The notes beneath the pieces are model-generated. The model was given only the letters and a program-made list of their open reading frames with translations. It made no database searches and was not told the DNA's origin. From Ficedula albicollis (lineage: Eukaryota; Chordata; Aves; Passeriformes; Muscicapidae), in contig NC_021674.1 of assembly GCF_000247815.1 (NCBI RefSeq), positions 31,587,453 through 31,651,452 on the forward strand: a DNA stretch of 64,000 nucleotides, in the 5' to 3' direction. Of the stretch, positions 11,401 through 23,900 are shown in pieces (within the stretch, counting starts at the first letter, position 1; the number at the start of each line of letters is the position of its first letter). Position numbers and translations under genes: made by a program.

Positions 11401-14400
11401 CTCCAGCTGCATCATCTGTTTCCACATATGCATAATCAGACTTTCCTCCTCCTCCCTTTTACTCTGTCCCTTGTCCTTGGTTTCAGCTGCCCTTTCCCTT
11501 ATCAGTTACTCTCCATACCTCAATTTACCCTTGAAGACTCTCCAGCCATCTCACACCATTTATCCTTACATTCCCCAGCCCTACCAGACTTAAAAGTTTA
11601 GGGCACAGATTTTTCCTCGTGCGTGCAAACAGCAGTGGGTGGAGTGGCTGCTGAAATCTTACTGGATCTGCAATATGGGCAGTGTGGTCTGCATGCACTT
11701 AAAAACAAAATCTTGAGGGAAATTCTGGAGCCAAGCTAAAATGTCAGGATTTTGCTCAAAAGGCCAATAGATCTGCAGTTGAGAAAATGAATCACTGGCT
11801 CCAAACAAGATAAGGAGGAGATGAGGAAAGTTAGGCTGTTTGCCTAGAAGCCCTTCATGCAAATCCTGGCCTCTGACTTTGTGACCTGACAGAGGGACTG
11901 TTAATTTGCCTCTAGATGAAGTGGCCGCTCCAGGAAGAGAAGTGAGGAAGAGAGCATTTCAGTTTTTTGTTTCACCTAGCCTGGCAATGGCCATTTCACT
12001 CTCAACTTCACTGACCCAAGTCTGTCTCATCAAAAGAAACCAGAGTTCAATGTCTATTCTGGGAAATACAGATGGGAGTGAAGTGAAGGAGGGGGGAGAC
12101 CCGTTTCCATGGTTTCAAGCTCTTTCTTTCTCGATGTTGCTTCCCTCCTGTTACACAGATAATTTCTCCAGTTTCGAGGCTCAGGCACAGCTCTGCCTCC
12201 TGTGGCAAGGCAGGGTCTTTCACACCTTGGCAAGTTGCTCATTGAAGGACACGGCAGGCAAGCCAGTGGTCTGCTCCTGCTCATGTCAGGGCAGGCTCTA
12301 CATGTGCTGCACCCCAACTTCCACTGAGTTCACATTGCTGTGTCCCAGTGCAGTTCCTCCTTCTCTTCAAGCTGACCCTCACACAACTGAAATTGGCAGC
12401 TCTGACCCATAGGGATGCCTCTAGGATAAGCTATAACCCTCCTCTGCCTTTCTTTTCCCAGGACAGGAGGCTTATTAAGTCTTGCTATTTCCCTCTCTTA
12501 GCCTTGCTGAAAGGATGCCCCAGCAACCCCATTTCTTCAAGGACAACTTTTATAACCCCCTTAAAGGCTGCACACCAGTAGGTCCTGCTGGTGGCAGGTA
12601 GGATGTCCTTCTGGAAGGGGCTGGTCAACCCACTCCAGTGCTCTCCCTCCCTACTGGCCTGCAGCAAATCCTCCTGCCACTTTCCCCCTCAGCACTCCCT
12701 CATTTTTCCCCCTGCTCAAGCCCCTTTCCCAGAAGATCCTCCCCCAAGACTAGAGGCAAATATTCTTCCTGGAGACCCTGTAAAGGAGAAGAAACAGCTC
12801 AGAGAGATCTCTTGTATTTCTGTGACCTGGGGCTGAATTTTCCTGGAAACACCTGCAGCCTGCTTTTTCTAGGAAGAAATTAATGTAGAGAAGCCTAGAG
12901 TTGGGCTCATGGCTACAGGCCCAAATGCAAGAAAAGTGAAAAGGGGGCTAAAAAGATAGCTACCTTATCATTAAAATATGAAAATTATTAAGCTTATCTT
13001 CTTCTTAGGAAATAGGGGAAAAGCAAAGCGTCAGTGTTAGGGGCCTGCAGTTGAACAAGCTTTGTTTGTAAGATAAATGGCTTTTATTCCTGGTGAGAGA
13101 CCTAAGTTGTATTTACAAATAATTCTGACGGTCCAGCCCTGACTGTGGTCCAAAAATGCAGCATCCCTACTCCTGGATTGCCTCAGCATTGCATCCCCAG
13201 AGGCAGGGAGAAGCAATAAATCAAAAGTAGCAATCCAAAACATGACACAACTTTTAAGCAATATTTTCTTGTGCCTTGTGGTATGTAGAGGGCTTGCTGT
13301 CTCCACATCCCCCTAGCAATTGCTCTGGTAACAAAAATATTATTGTCTACAGTGTCATGGACAATAAAGACCCCTCAGGCTCATTGTTTTAGTGTCGGGA
13401 TTTAACCCAAGTATCCTCACCACGCCTCTGCCTCTAAATGCTCTGATTCAGTGACTTGGCTGTGAGGTGGTGAGTCACTGGCTTCCATCTGCTGCTCGGG
13501 TCAGCCCTGCAGGTGGGACAGAGGTGATGCGAGGGCCTCGGGCTGGCCTGCAGGACAATGGCAAGCTACAGCCCTGCGGAAAAGAGTGCTTCGGAGCCCT
13601 TTGGATTAGAGTGCTTGCGAGGTGCCCAGTGTGTCTACTTCACACTCCTGCCCAACCCGTGGTTCTGCTCCTATGGATTCCATCTCACATCCGTGAGTTT
13701 CCAGGTTCTGTGTATTCTGAACCCTAGAGGGTACTAGAGAGCAATATTCAGCTTCCTGAGGAGCAGGACACTTGCCTGAGGTCCCAGAGGTGTCTTCTGT
13801 GAAACTAGGAAGCAGTCCTATGTACCTTGGAGGAGCCTTGGAGGCACCAGGGCTGGCACATCCCTCTCATTCACCACTGCTCTCTGAAGGAGTCCAAGCA
13901 GGGACCAGTCAGTGTGGGGAACATGCAAAGACTGGCAAAGGATGTATTTCCCTCTGGAGTTTCAAGACAAGCATGTCTGGGCCCAGGTGAGGATGAAAGG
14001 ATGCTAATGCCTCCACCTGCCAGCAGCACTCTAATAACCGGGGTCCCTTTGTTACTGACTCCCCTGCTTTACCAGACACATTGCTCAGATGTTGTGGTGA
14101 TGGGAACCAAAGAAGAAAAGACACAAGTAGACCAGGCAATCTGTATTACCTTCTTGCAGCCCTCTGAGCAGTGGCTGCACATATTCCAGCACGCAGTGTG
14201 AGCACATACCCTGCCCTGCCTGGAACCGTAATGCAGAATGGAATCATCCTGAGCCCATCCCATCTAGGCACTCACCCAAGTTTGAAAAGTTCTGCCAGTT
14301 CAGACACAAGGGAAACATTTCTGCCCTTTCTGCTTTGCCCCACTATGACAGCAGAAGAACAGCAGAAACTGAGTAGGAAGTAATTTAAGCAGACCCCACC

Positions 14401-14957
14401 AAATGATGTTTTTGAGTGTTATAACCAGTCTTGGTGACTTGCTTCTTCCTCCTGGACCATGCAGGGTCCTGACATCAGTAAAGCCCTTCTGCTTCTGGAG
14501 GCAGAAGCAACTCTGATTCCTGACAAGGCAGGGTGACAGATGTTAGCAGTGCTGTGGATCATGCTGGCCATTTGCCAGCTTCTTGAGGTTGGCATGTTAA
14601 TCAAATCTGACCCCTCACAGTTATAACTTTCTACTTGGGCAGCAAAAGCATGCAGAATTTCATAAAGCATGGGTAAAAAAAATATGCTTTCAGAGTAGCA
14701 GGAAAAACACCTAAACAACTTTCTGAAGAACCAACAAGTCCTTTGCAAAACCTCATTCCCATCTTAGAATGCTAACAAAGGGTTCAGCTCCAAGGTAGAA
14801 ATGGATCTGTCTCTAGAGCTGTTTAGCAGCTCTAAACAGTTCAGCAAAGTGATCTTGATGTTCCCTGTTCCATTCAGAGAACCACTGCTGTCATCTTGGT
14901 ATTGCCTGAGACTTTGCAAGAAAAATGAGATATTAGTATGCAGAAGTATTTTTTTAA
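8461..14957. other. Unique DNA, no gene recognised
   Basis: About 6.5 kb of ordinary-looking vertebrate sequence. All frames are short and mutually overlapping, including a 168-codon plus frame at 11906-12412 without any recognisable domain. Possible faint MIR-like traces near 11850 and 13760 are too weak to call. Confidence 0.5.
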
Positions 14958-14980
14958 AAAAAAGTCATAGTGACTTTTTT
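14958..14980. other. Perfect 10-bp inverted repeat (small hairpin)
   Basis: The arms AAAAAAGTCA (14958-14967) and TGACTTTTTT (14971-14980) are perfectly complementary, with a 3-base loop TAG. The site is AT-rich and preceded by a T-run. It is probably a chance palindrome in A/T-rich DNA. Confidence 0.55.
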
Positions 14981-15412
14981 GTTATCTTGCAATCAAGAAA
15001 ATAAATAATTCATCCTTTGGCCCTGAAATGTGAAAATACCATATAAAGTACCATTTCAATGCTTGTAAAAAGCCAGATCACAACATGGTATCTTCAGGTA
15101 TTTTGTTCTTCCATCATTACAAAGCAACAAACTCTACCAAAAATCTATTAATGTCCTGGCAATCATTGACTGTGCTATTAGCCTACAAAAGATACAAGAC
15201 ATCCATGATCAGATGTCTGCTATCTGAGAGACTTCATTGTGTGGGCAACCATTGAGGATCTACTGTTTCTCACATCCATCACCTAAAGCACCTGTTTGTG
15301 GTCACATGGATGGAGTGTTTCTGCACCCACACAGCTCAAGGGAGAACTGCTAGGAAGTGGTCTAAACCCCAGCCAGCTCCCAGGTAATACTTCATACAGC
15401 CATCCCCACCCA
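14981..15412. other. Unique DNA, no gene seen
   Basis: No recognisable feature between the hairpin and the CR1 fragment. Confidence 0.5.
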
Positions 15413-15885
15413 TATCACAGAGTCACCAAATCATAGGATGACTAAGGCTGGAGGATACCCTCGAGATCATCTGGTTCCACCATCAACCCATCACTGCCAT
15501 CATCACCCCTAAACCACATCCCCAAGCACAACATCCAGACACCTCTTGAACACTTTCAGGGATGCTGACTACACCACCTCCCTGGGCAACCTATTTCAAT
15601 GCTTAACTTCTCTTTCAGTGAATTTTTTTCTTGATATCTAATCTGAACTTCTGGCACGACATAAGGCCATTTCCTTTTACCTTTTACTGAGGACGTGGTA
15701 GAGGAGATCAACCCCCATGTCACTGCAGCCTTCTTTCAGGTAGTTGTAGCAAACCATGAGATCCTCCTGAGTCTCCTCTTCTCCAGACAAACAACCCCAG
15801 TTCTCTCAACTGTTCCTCACAGGACATGTTTTCTAGACCCTTCACCAGCTTCATTGTCCTTCTTTGGACATGCTAAAGTGCAGAG
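15413..15885 (-). mobile_element. CR1 LINE fragment, 3' part, minus strand
   Basis: Read on the plus strand, the segment runs through the characteristic reverse-complement CR1 3' region. It starts with TCACAGAGTCACCAAATCAT, then sequence of the 'aggatgac..gatcatctggttccaccatcaa' kind, the CTCCCTGGGCAACCTATTTC block near 15580, and finally CATTGTCCTTCTTTGGACAT near 15854. The element's 3' end is therefore at the low coordinate, and it is truncated on its 5' side, as is usual for CR1. It is diverged, with no intact ORF. Confidence 0.88.
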
Positions 15886-18443
15886 CACCTGCAGGCCAGC
15901 ACACTCATGGTCACACAGTCACTGAAACTACATCATGGGGAGGAAAGCCAAGTGGACCAGTGGCTCTAAGTGCAGGTTTAGGCCCAGACACGATTTTAGG
16001 GGACACATCCCTTATGAAACCATGGGAAAGGCAGCAGCTACCCTGAGAGCACCAACCAGAGCTCAGGTTTCCAACAGGCTTTTCAGATTACCACCCCTCC
16101 TGCACTAGCACGGAGATGAAGGCAGATTTAGAAGCTATTTATCACACTGCAGGTTCTGTTACCACTCCATAAAAAATATAAATGTTTTGGACATGAACAC
16201 AGTCAGTTATTTGGCTTTTTCTATGCATATGCAAGGAAACTTCCTAGTAACTTCTTGCACTGTCATCAAATACCAGGAATTTGTGCCTTTCCCCTGAACT
16301 AGGCTCAGGCTTGAATTCTGGATTCATAGACTTTGAACTTGATTCAGGGTAACATTGTTTTAGCTGAGGTTCACAACCCCTTAAGGCCACAGAGGGCCAG
16401 CCAGAACTTCTCATCTAACCTCATGGCTGCCTCCAGGCCACAGACTTCAGCAGTGCAAGAGCTACAGTTGCATTCAGCAAATCTCAGTTAGCAGTACCAG
16501 GAAGATCTCCAAGATCTGCGTTTTGTGGGGGTGTTTTTGGATATTTTTTTTTTTTTTGGGGGAGGGGGTGCAAAAAGAAGGTAAGATATTTATTAGGTGG
16601 GGTTTTTGCTTTTTTTTTTCTAATGCAGCTCTGAAAGAAGAAGTCACACAAAGACAGAACTGTGGCAGAATCCCCATCACTCTAGTTCTTACTCCTTGCC
16701 CTTATCTGGGTAAGGACAGGTCAGACCATTTCCAGTTGGGTCTCACCATTTCTCATCTGAGTCTCGATACAGGGCTTGGGATGAGGCTTCTCAAGCAGTG
16801 ATTCTGCTGTTTCTGGAACACTTCCTCCTGCCCCCACTCTGCCTCACGCTTCCACTGTTTCCAACCCATCCCTCCCCACTGATGAACCCACAAGCAAAAA
16901 TGGCACCTGAAAAAACATTTCTGAAGGTCAGTCATCCAGTCTTAATAAAAAGGGCTGAAATTTCCGTGTAATTACAACCAAGAGGCTGTGTTGTAAAAAC
17001 TGAGCTCATTCATAAAGAGAAACAAAGGGGGAAGCTGTCTACAAGGAACAATTCCCAGAGCACATCTCTGCCAGCTTTGGCCCTTTCCACAGACCTTTGC
17101 TTTGGTACCATTTACATAGGGTGTTCCCAGGAAATCTATAGGGGAGAACAGAGAGAGGGGTGAGATGATCTTCTCAGCTCACATGAAGGCATGATGCAGA
17201 AACTACATGAGGATTTATGACATGCTTTTTTTCTTGCTTTCACCATCTTCAGAGATTCAAACTGTCTAGCTAGTATGAATGCTCATGGTCGAATTCCTGT
17301 GGGAAATATTCTTGCTGAGTCAAGCTGGCAGAAAAACAGAAATTCTGCTTTGTGGGAAATTCCAGGACCTCTGTTTTCTCTCTAAATTATTGAGAAAAGT
17401 CAGAAATCAAATTTTTCTGCAAAATGTCATTTCCAAATATTTTTCTTGAATATTTGGAAGAAAAAATAGGCCAGTCTGAGTTTTACAAGACACAGCTCTG
17501 TGAGATGTGTGCCAAGTATAAAATTTTTTGGACATTTCTGTCTGCAGTTCCAAAAGCCACATCACACTGCAGTAAACAAGTGCAGCCACAGGGAACAGTG
17601 CACCTCACAGCATCACCTCACAGACTGCCCTGCAGAAAACACAGTGTCTGTGCAGACAGCATCTGCAAACTTCCCCTAGCAGATACACAAGGCTGGGAGG
17701 AGATCCTTTTCCTTGCAAGGTCATTTGTTGGGCTCTCTTCTGATATCTGTGCAAGGTGGAAGTGTGTTTACTGTTTACACTGTAAGTCCTTTCTCCTTCT
17801 ACTGTCATTACCTCTCCCACACACTGTGTGTGTTCCAGTGACGTGCAAAGGAAGCTACAGCTGACAAAGGAAAGGGACAGGATCTTAAGATCTCCCCAGA
17901 GCCTTGAAACAAAGGCTATTACAAGGAACTATCTGTTTCTTCCAGTGTCGAGTGCAGGCACACCCACACAGCAGCTCCTGAAGCCTGAATTGTGTGATCC
18001 TGTGCAGCACCAGTGAGGCTTGGAGCAGGTGGGCTCATATAGCACACACTGGAATGAGTTCATGAGGCTGAGTGAGGAGGACTTCAACCCTACATGCATC
18101 AAGAAAAGGGAGCAGTGATCAGCAGCAGATGGCTTCATGAGGTGATGCTCAAAGGATAGACCCTTTCCAACACAGTAGGACACGGAGCCACAGCCTCAAA
18201 ACCTAGGGTGTAACAGGGGTGGGAAGAGGGACAGGAATCGACCAAGATCTGATTCTCCTCTTGTGTGCCAGAGCTGCACGGATTTTCTCTAAATCAAGCC
18301 AGAATCAAGCAGAGATTCCATTAAATAAGGCAGTCCCAGTACAAGGTCTCTCAAAGTGCTCAGATATCAGGGACAAAAGCTGGTTTAGCAGAAGCAGGAT
18401 GAAAGAACTGTTCTTTTAAATCCAACAAGCACCTCCTGCTTCT
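15886..18443. other. Unique DNA, no gene seen
   Basis: Contains T- and G-rich low-complexity sequence at about 16530-16620. The 146-codon frame at 17424-17864 has no recognisable domain. Confidence 0.5.
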
Positions 18444-18650
18444 AGACTGCTCTGTGGCATATTTGTAACAGCAGCATGCCGGGGAGACTGCAAGCGCAGG
18501 CATTGAAAGTTACACTATGAGGTGCAGGAGAACTTTAGCTAGTTTACAGACTGCTCTGTGGCATATTTGTAACAGTAGCATGCCCGGCAGACTGCAAGCG
18601 CAGGCATTGAAAGTTACGCTATGAGGTGCAGGAGAACTTTAGCTAGTTTA
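18444..18650. repeat. Two-copy tandem duplication, 104-bp unit
   Basis: AGACTGCTCTGTGGCATATT begins units at 18444 and 18548, and both end near TTTAGCTAGTTTA. Differences are few (CAGCAGCATGCCGGGGAG versus CAGTAGCATGCCCGGCAG, and ACACTATG versus ACGCTATG). Confidence 0.93.
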
Positions 18651-20689
18651 GGCAGTGAATTTACTGAGGACTGACTGGAACACAAAGGAAGTGGTGTGTG
18701 TGGGCTCTTCACTGGCAGGCAGAAACAAAAAGCGTAACAAATCACTGCAAACTCCTAATGGGAATTAGTAGACAGAAGGGCTGCAAGGCATGGACATGGA
18801 GCACATGAGAAACAAGAAGCTGGAAACAACTGGATTATTTATTCTTGAGCTAGGGTATGAAGTTCCCGTCTTGTAAAGGTGCTGTATCATTCATCATTCA
18901 TCTTCAGTGGCTGTGAGAGGAAACAATACAACAAGAAGAAGGGATTTCTATTTGTAGATAATTCTATCAAGGTGCTGTACGGTTACACACACCAGCCCTG
19001 ATTCTACTGTGTTTTTCACAGGTGCCATCCTGTTGAGTTAACTCAGCTGTGCATTCATAAACTGCTCTTTACAGGACCAGGGCCAGAGTTTTACCAGCAA
19101 ATTCAGTTTTGGGAAGTGACTTGTAGCGAGGCTTAAAAGATCTGGACGAGGAGAGGTGTGAAACTTCCAAAAAGCTTCATCATTCTCACTAATTCCCCCA
19201 GACAGGAGAATCAAAGGCCAAGTGACCTGATCCCATCCCTCCTCCTTCCTTCACAGATCAGGAAACAGCAACAGCAGCATGGCTGAGTGGTAAGAGCGAC
19301 CTGTGGTTGCAGTTACAAGGAGTAGTGAATTCCCAGGAAGCTTTCACAGAGCCATTGCTAAGAGGTGTTTAGGGACAATACCCTACCAAAACTGACGTAG
19401 TATAAAGAGAATAAGAGGAGGAGAAATATACTAGAGTGACAGTCATGTGGTGCAAAGGGCTAACACTAACCTGATCTGAGATTTTAGCTGCCTTTGATTG
19501 CGTGTGGAGTACTTCGGGCCTAAGTGAGATGTCAATGGACTCCAGCCTGGTGTTATTTTCTTTGCATAGGAGAGAATTCCCACAAACAAAAAACAGACTG
19601 TTATAGAAAATTTCCTAGCTCCACTATCAAACCCTAGAGGGGAGAAGAAATGAAAAATAGTAGGATTGACAACATATAGTGAGATTTTCCTCAGTTCTTC
19701 TGCTGCAAGATCCAGCCTTTAGGATGCAGAGGGCTTTGGATGCCAGCAAGTGTTCATCCACATGATGGAGTTAACTCACGTAGTTAACTGTCCAGCCTCC
19801 CTCTCCATTAGCTGACTTTGCAGAAGAGCAGATGTGCCTTACTGGCTCCTCTCCATGCTTTTGGGGGCTTATCCCACTGCCCTGTGTGCTGTGCAGGAAA
19901 TGGCATGGCTCTATGAACCCTTTCCCAGAGGACTGGGAGGGGAGATGTCTGTCTGACCCAGAGGAGGGAAGAGAGCTCCTGGAGGAGCTGGCAGCATGGC
20001 AGAGGGGTTAGCTGCACCCACATTGCAGAGCAGTTATGTCAGCAGCCCTGGGCTTGCACTCTAGCCTATCTCCTTGGCTGGCCAGCCAGCTTGAAAAGCA
20101 TCTTCAATTTATAGGGACGTGGGTGTGGGTAAGACACAAGTTACCAGTAACACCGGAGATATAATCTCATTAACTCTGCAGTGAACACCCGTGCTAAGCA
20201 GAGAGGCCAGGGAGGCAGGATGAATCCAAAAGAGGAATAGGGCAGTTAGGCTTGTAGTTCTGGTCCAGTTGTAGCCTTCCCTCTCTTTCCCTTAACCCCA
20301 TACACCCAGTGATCTCATTGCCAACTTCACAAAGTGAGGGCAGGACATGGTTTTCCTGCCAGTGTCCAGGACACAGGATCTCAGCAGCAGGACCCCTTCC
20401 CCCTGCCTTGTATTGCAGCCACTCATCCCTCCTCCACCTCCACCCTGAGACCCTGCAGCTGGGCCCAGAGCACACAGCCAGAAATGGAAGCTTCACTGCA
20501 ATCACTGTTGGTTTCACAACCTCCTATTACTGCAGCTTTGCAGTTTATTTGCTCTGCGTGCCAACAAATGTGGACACACGTTCCTGTAGATATCCATGCA
20601 TTTGTGTGTCATGTTACCCACCTCCTGAAGTGGAGGGGAATGTCAGGCCTGTGAAAAGGTGATATCCATGGTTTGGCTGCTGCACATTT
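18651..20689. other. Unique DNA with one tRNA-promoter-like site
   Basis: No gene is recognised. TGGCTGAGTGG at 19280-19290 matches the tRNA A-box pattern, but no acceptor stem or good B-box accompanies it (see findings). Confidence 0.45.
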
Positions 20690-20699
20690 TGTGTTCACC

Positions 20700-20900
20700 C
20701 TGTGTATCAGATGGGCATGGGAAATTCCTGACAGACTCTGGCAACAAGTTTCTCTCTTGGCTAATTTTTAATGGCAACGGTTTTGTAATCGCCATCCGAG
20801 CCTGAGGAGCAGAAATTCCTGAGGGGTAATTGGCTTTGTCGGTCTGTTGGGCGCACTCAGCCTTGATCTCTTCAATTACTGTACGCATGGAGCTCCTCTC
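20700..20900. promoter_or_regulatory. Conserved-element-like segment (enhancer candidate)
   Basis: The segment has the texture often seen in vertebrate conserved non-coding elements: balanced base composition, no simple repeats, and homeodomain-type cores (TAATTG near 20827 and CAATTA near 20872). It also contains GGCTAATTTTTAATGGCAAC near 20759. A protein-like minus-strand frame runs across it by chance. The call is inferred from composition only. Confidence 0.25.
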
Positions 20901-23900
20901 ACGCTGGCAGTGGGAGCTGCTGAGGCCAGGCCTGCCCCATGGATGGGTGCGTGTCTTCAAGCACTGCAGCCGCCCTGGCAGCTAATGCAGAGCACGAGGC
21001 ACGGGGCAAGGCTAGCAGGAACCAGCTCTAAGCTCGGGGGGAGCCACTGCAGGAAAAATATCACTGAGGGGACAAGGGGACAAATGAGGTGGGCCTCCAG
21101 CTGGTCCTCTTCTACTGCTTGACTCACAGGTGGCTGACCACAAGCTTCTTCACCTACCACCTTATTCTCATTGCCAGCAAGGAAAATACTCCCAATGGAG
21201 ACTCAGCTCCAAAGTCTGCACATGCCAGGGTGGCTTATTTTGGATGAATTTTCTGACAGAAAAGCAGCACATTATCTTAAGAGTCTTGCCAGCATTACTG
21301 TATTGATGGGAGGGACAGGATGACTTTTCCTTCCCTTAATTAATGGGGTTATGCAGGCAAAAAATTGACGGGAATGGACAAGGCTGATGACCCCTTAATG
21401 CTGCCTCATCAGCACACAGTATTTAAAGGATGTGTATGACACTGAAGCATGTTTTGAAGCTCCTCTGTGGGGCCCAAGAGGGTTACATGTAGGCACAAAT
21501 CTTCAAGCCTAACATCTGTTATATCAGATTACACACTGGGCTCTTGGGCACTACAAGGGAGTCAGGATACATGCACAATTCTCCTCATGCACCCCACATC
21601 TTCATCATGGTCCAAAAAATACATTTCTCCACATCACCCCCCATCCATCTCTGTTCCACTCAGCCCCACATGCTGTTCCCATCCTGCTCCATCTTCCTCA
21701 TCTCCTCCCAGCAGCAAACTCTCTGCTACTGCCTTTTCTTCTCCAGACCTCAGTCTGTCACCCATTCCCAGGTCACCCCTACAGCAGTGGCCAGCAAGTT
21801 GTTCTCCAGCTCCGCTGTCCTGGAGTTCACCACAGGCAACTTTCACTCCCTCATTTCCTCTAATTGCGGTCAGCACCCCCACAGGCTGGGGAACTCGTAA
21901 ATACCATGGTCTTGTGAGGGAGTCTTCCATCCAGTAATTGACTACGCTTTCCAGATGCTCTTCCAGCAAGAAATTAAAAAGCAATGTGACCCTTGTCGAG
22001 GGTGCAGGCACCCCCCGCAGTGCAAACACCCTCTCCCAGGAAAGCCCTGTCCCACAGACATGGGGCTGGCTGAGCTGGCAGGAGCCACAGTGACTGGAGC
22101 CACTGGGGGGGCTGAGGGGCCATAAATCAGACCCCTCCTGGCCCCTGCTCTCCCCCAGACCCTTATCAGCACCACTCGGCGCGGTGGGCGCTGCAGGAGG
22201 GATGTGAGCAGAGATAAGGGCCCCACTGGGGCAGACCCTGCTCCACTGGGAGTCTCCAGACCCTGCAGGCACACGGGCTGGCTGGTGGTGCCCAGCCTGC
22301 TCATCTGGGGTAGTAGGTCTGGTACAGGGGTCTTCTCTTCCTCACTCCCAGCCCCGGCTCCTGACAGCCCTGGGGGCTGCAGCCTGAGTGTCCAGCTCAG
22401 CCCGTGCCTCAGCAGACCTGGTGCCTGAACCTGGGCAGGCTGTCACTACCCCCTCCTTGCACCCTCATCCCTCTCCCCTTTGTCACATGAGAAACAGCCT
22501 TAATGAAGAGGCTTAATGAAACATAAACAAACCGGGAGCTTGCACTTGGGGAGCAAAACAGGCTGACACTGTGCACCAGTACCAGGTACCCCTTGCCAGC
22601 CTTGGCCATGGGAGTCATACCCAGTTCCAGAGGACCTGTCCTTCTGGGAGCCATTCTGGCTGCAAGATTCTTTCCCTCAGCACCCAAGCAGTGCCATCAT
22701 ATTCCAAATGAGCATCTGCACACTCCAGCAATGCTGTGATGGGAGACGAGGCAGAACTGAGCGTCTCTCTTGCTGCAGGCCTGATTCTTGGTTCAGGCCC
22801 CAAAAATGTGCCACCATGTGGCAGAGGTGACACCTTGCTCGGCTCTTGAAGAGGCCAAAGAATTGGGATCAACATGGGGTGCGGGACAAAGAGGTGCAGC
22901 GGCAGAGTTCAGTCAGGGAAGGGTTGGGGAACTCAGAGGTCCTCAGCAGGACTGCCAGCAACCAGCAGGGTCTGCAGCAGCTCGGGGCCAGGACAAGGGA
23001 CCGAGGAGGGAGGCTTTGGGAGGGAAACGTGCCCTCTGTGTGCTGGGCTCCTGCACCCCTACTCCCCCAGCACAATGACCTCCAGGGCAGAAATGACAGT
23101 CTCCAGCTGCAGGGCTCTCAGGCAGAGGAGAGGGGAAATCCAGTCTGAGGCAGGGCAACCTCCAGCACCAGCGTGGAGTGGAGAGGAAAACTGTGTATGC
23201 TGTGGCTCACTGCTGTCCTGCTGTAGTTGGTGGCTGGGAAGCAGAAGCCAGGGCTGGTGAGGGGAGGTAAGACCAGTGATAGTCCCTGCAGAGCAGGACA
23301 GGACTCCCTGTGTGGGGCACAGAGGGAAATGCTTGGGGAGCACCAGTGATTCACAGCACTGAGGCCAGGCACAGATAAGTGGTTGAAAGGTCTCTCACCC
23401 TGCTAATCCTGCTTCCTTTCGATAGCTTTAAATCCATCACTTAAAAATTCAGAGTTTCTCAGTTGGAGAGCTGGGTGGCCTACAGGATGAATGGAGCTCT
23501 TCACCCCTGGGGCAGCAGGGAGACTCCAGAAAACGGGGCCAGGAAGGTGCTGGCATGTTAGCACGTAGCTGAGTTATAATTTACACGCATACACCATATG
23601 TTTACTCCCATTAGCATCTTGGCTTGGAAGGCACCCAGTCTCCTTTCACCCCTGAAGGAACTGACCTCATTAGAAAGCCCTCAGAAGCCTTCATGGTTGC
23701 CTGCAGAATAGAGGCAGCTACACCTAAACCAAAGCCTTGAACATTTGGTTCAAGCCTTGAACATCAGGCCCATTGCCCTTTGATGGAGTTAGAAAGATGG
23801 CACTTTTCATTGTGGGCAATCTCAATGTGGCCAATTTCCCTGAGGGGACACAGCACAAAGACATCCTTGCTGTGATTTCAGTGACCTCAGGTGGCATGCA

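Noticed and set aside
11906..12412. 168-codon plus-strand frame
   Set aside because: No domain, overlapped by a minus frame, cysteine- and serine-rich composition typical of chance frames in CT-rich DNA.
14958..14980. Hairpin as a transcription terminator or small RNA
   Set aside because: Too short and A/T-only for a microRNA precursor; rho-independent termination is not relevant in a vertebrate genome.
21634..22272. 212-codon minus-strand frame
   Set aside because: GC-rich region with few stop codons, overlapping plus frames, no domain, no plausible start context or splice sites.
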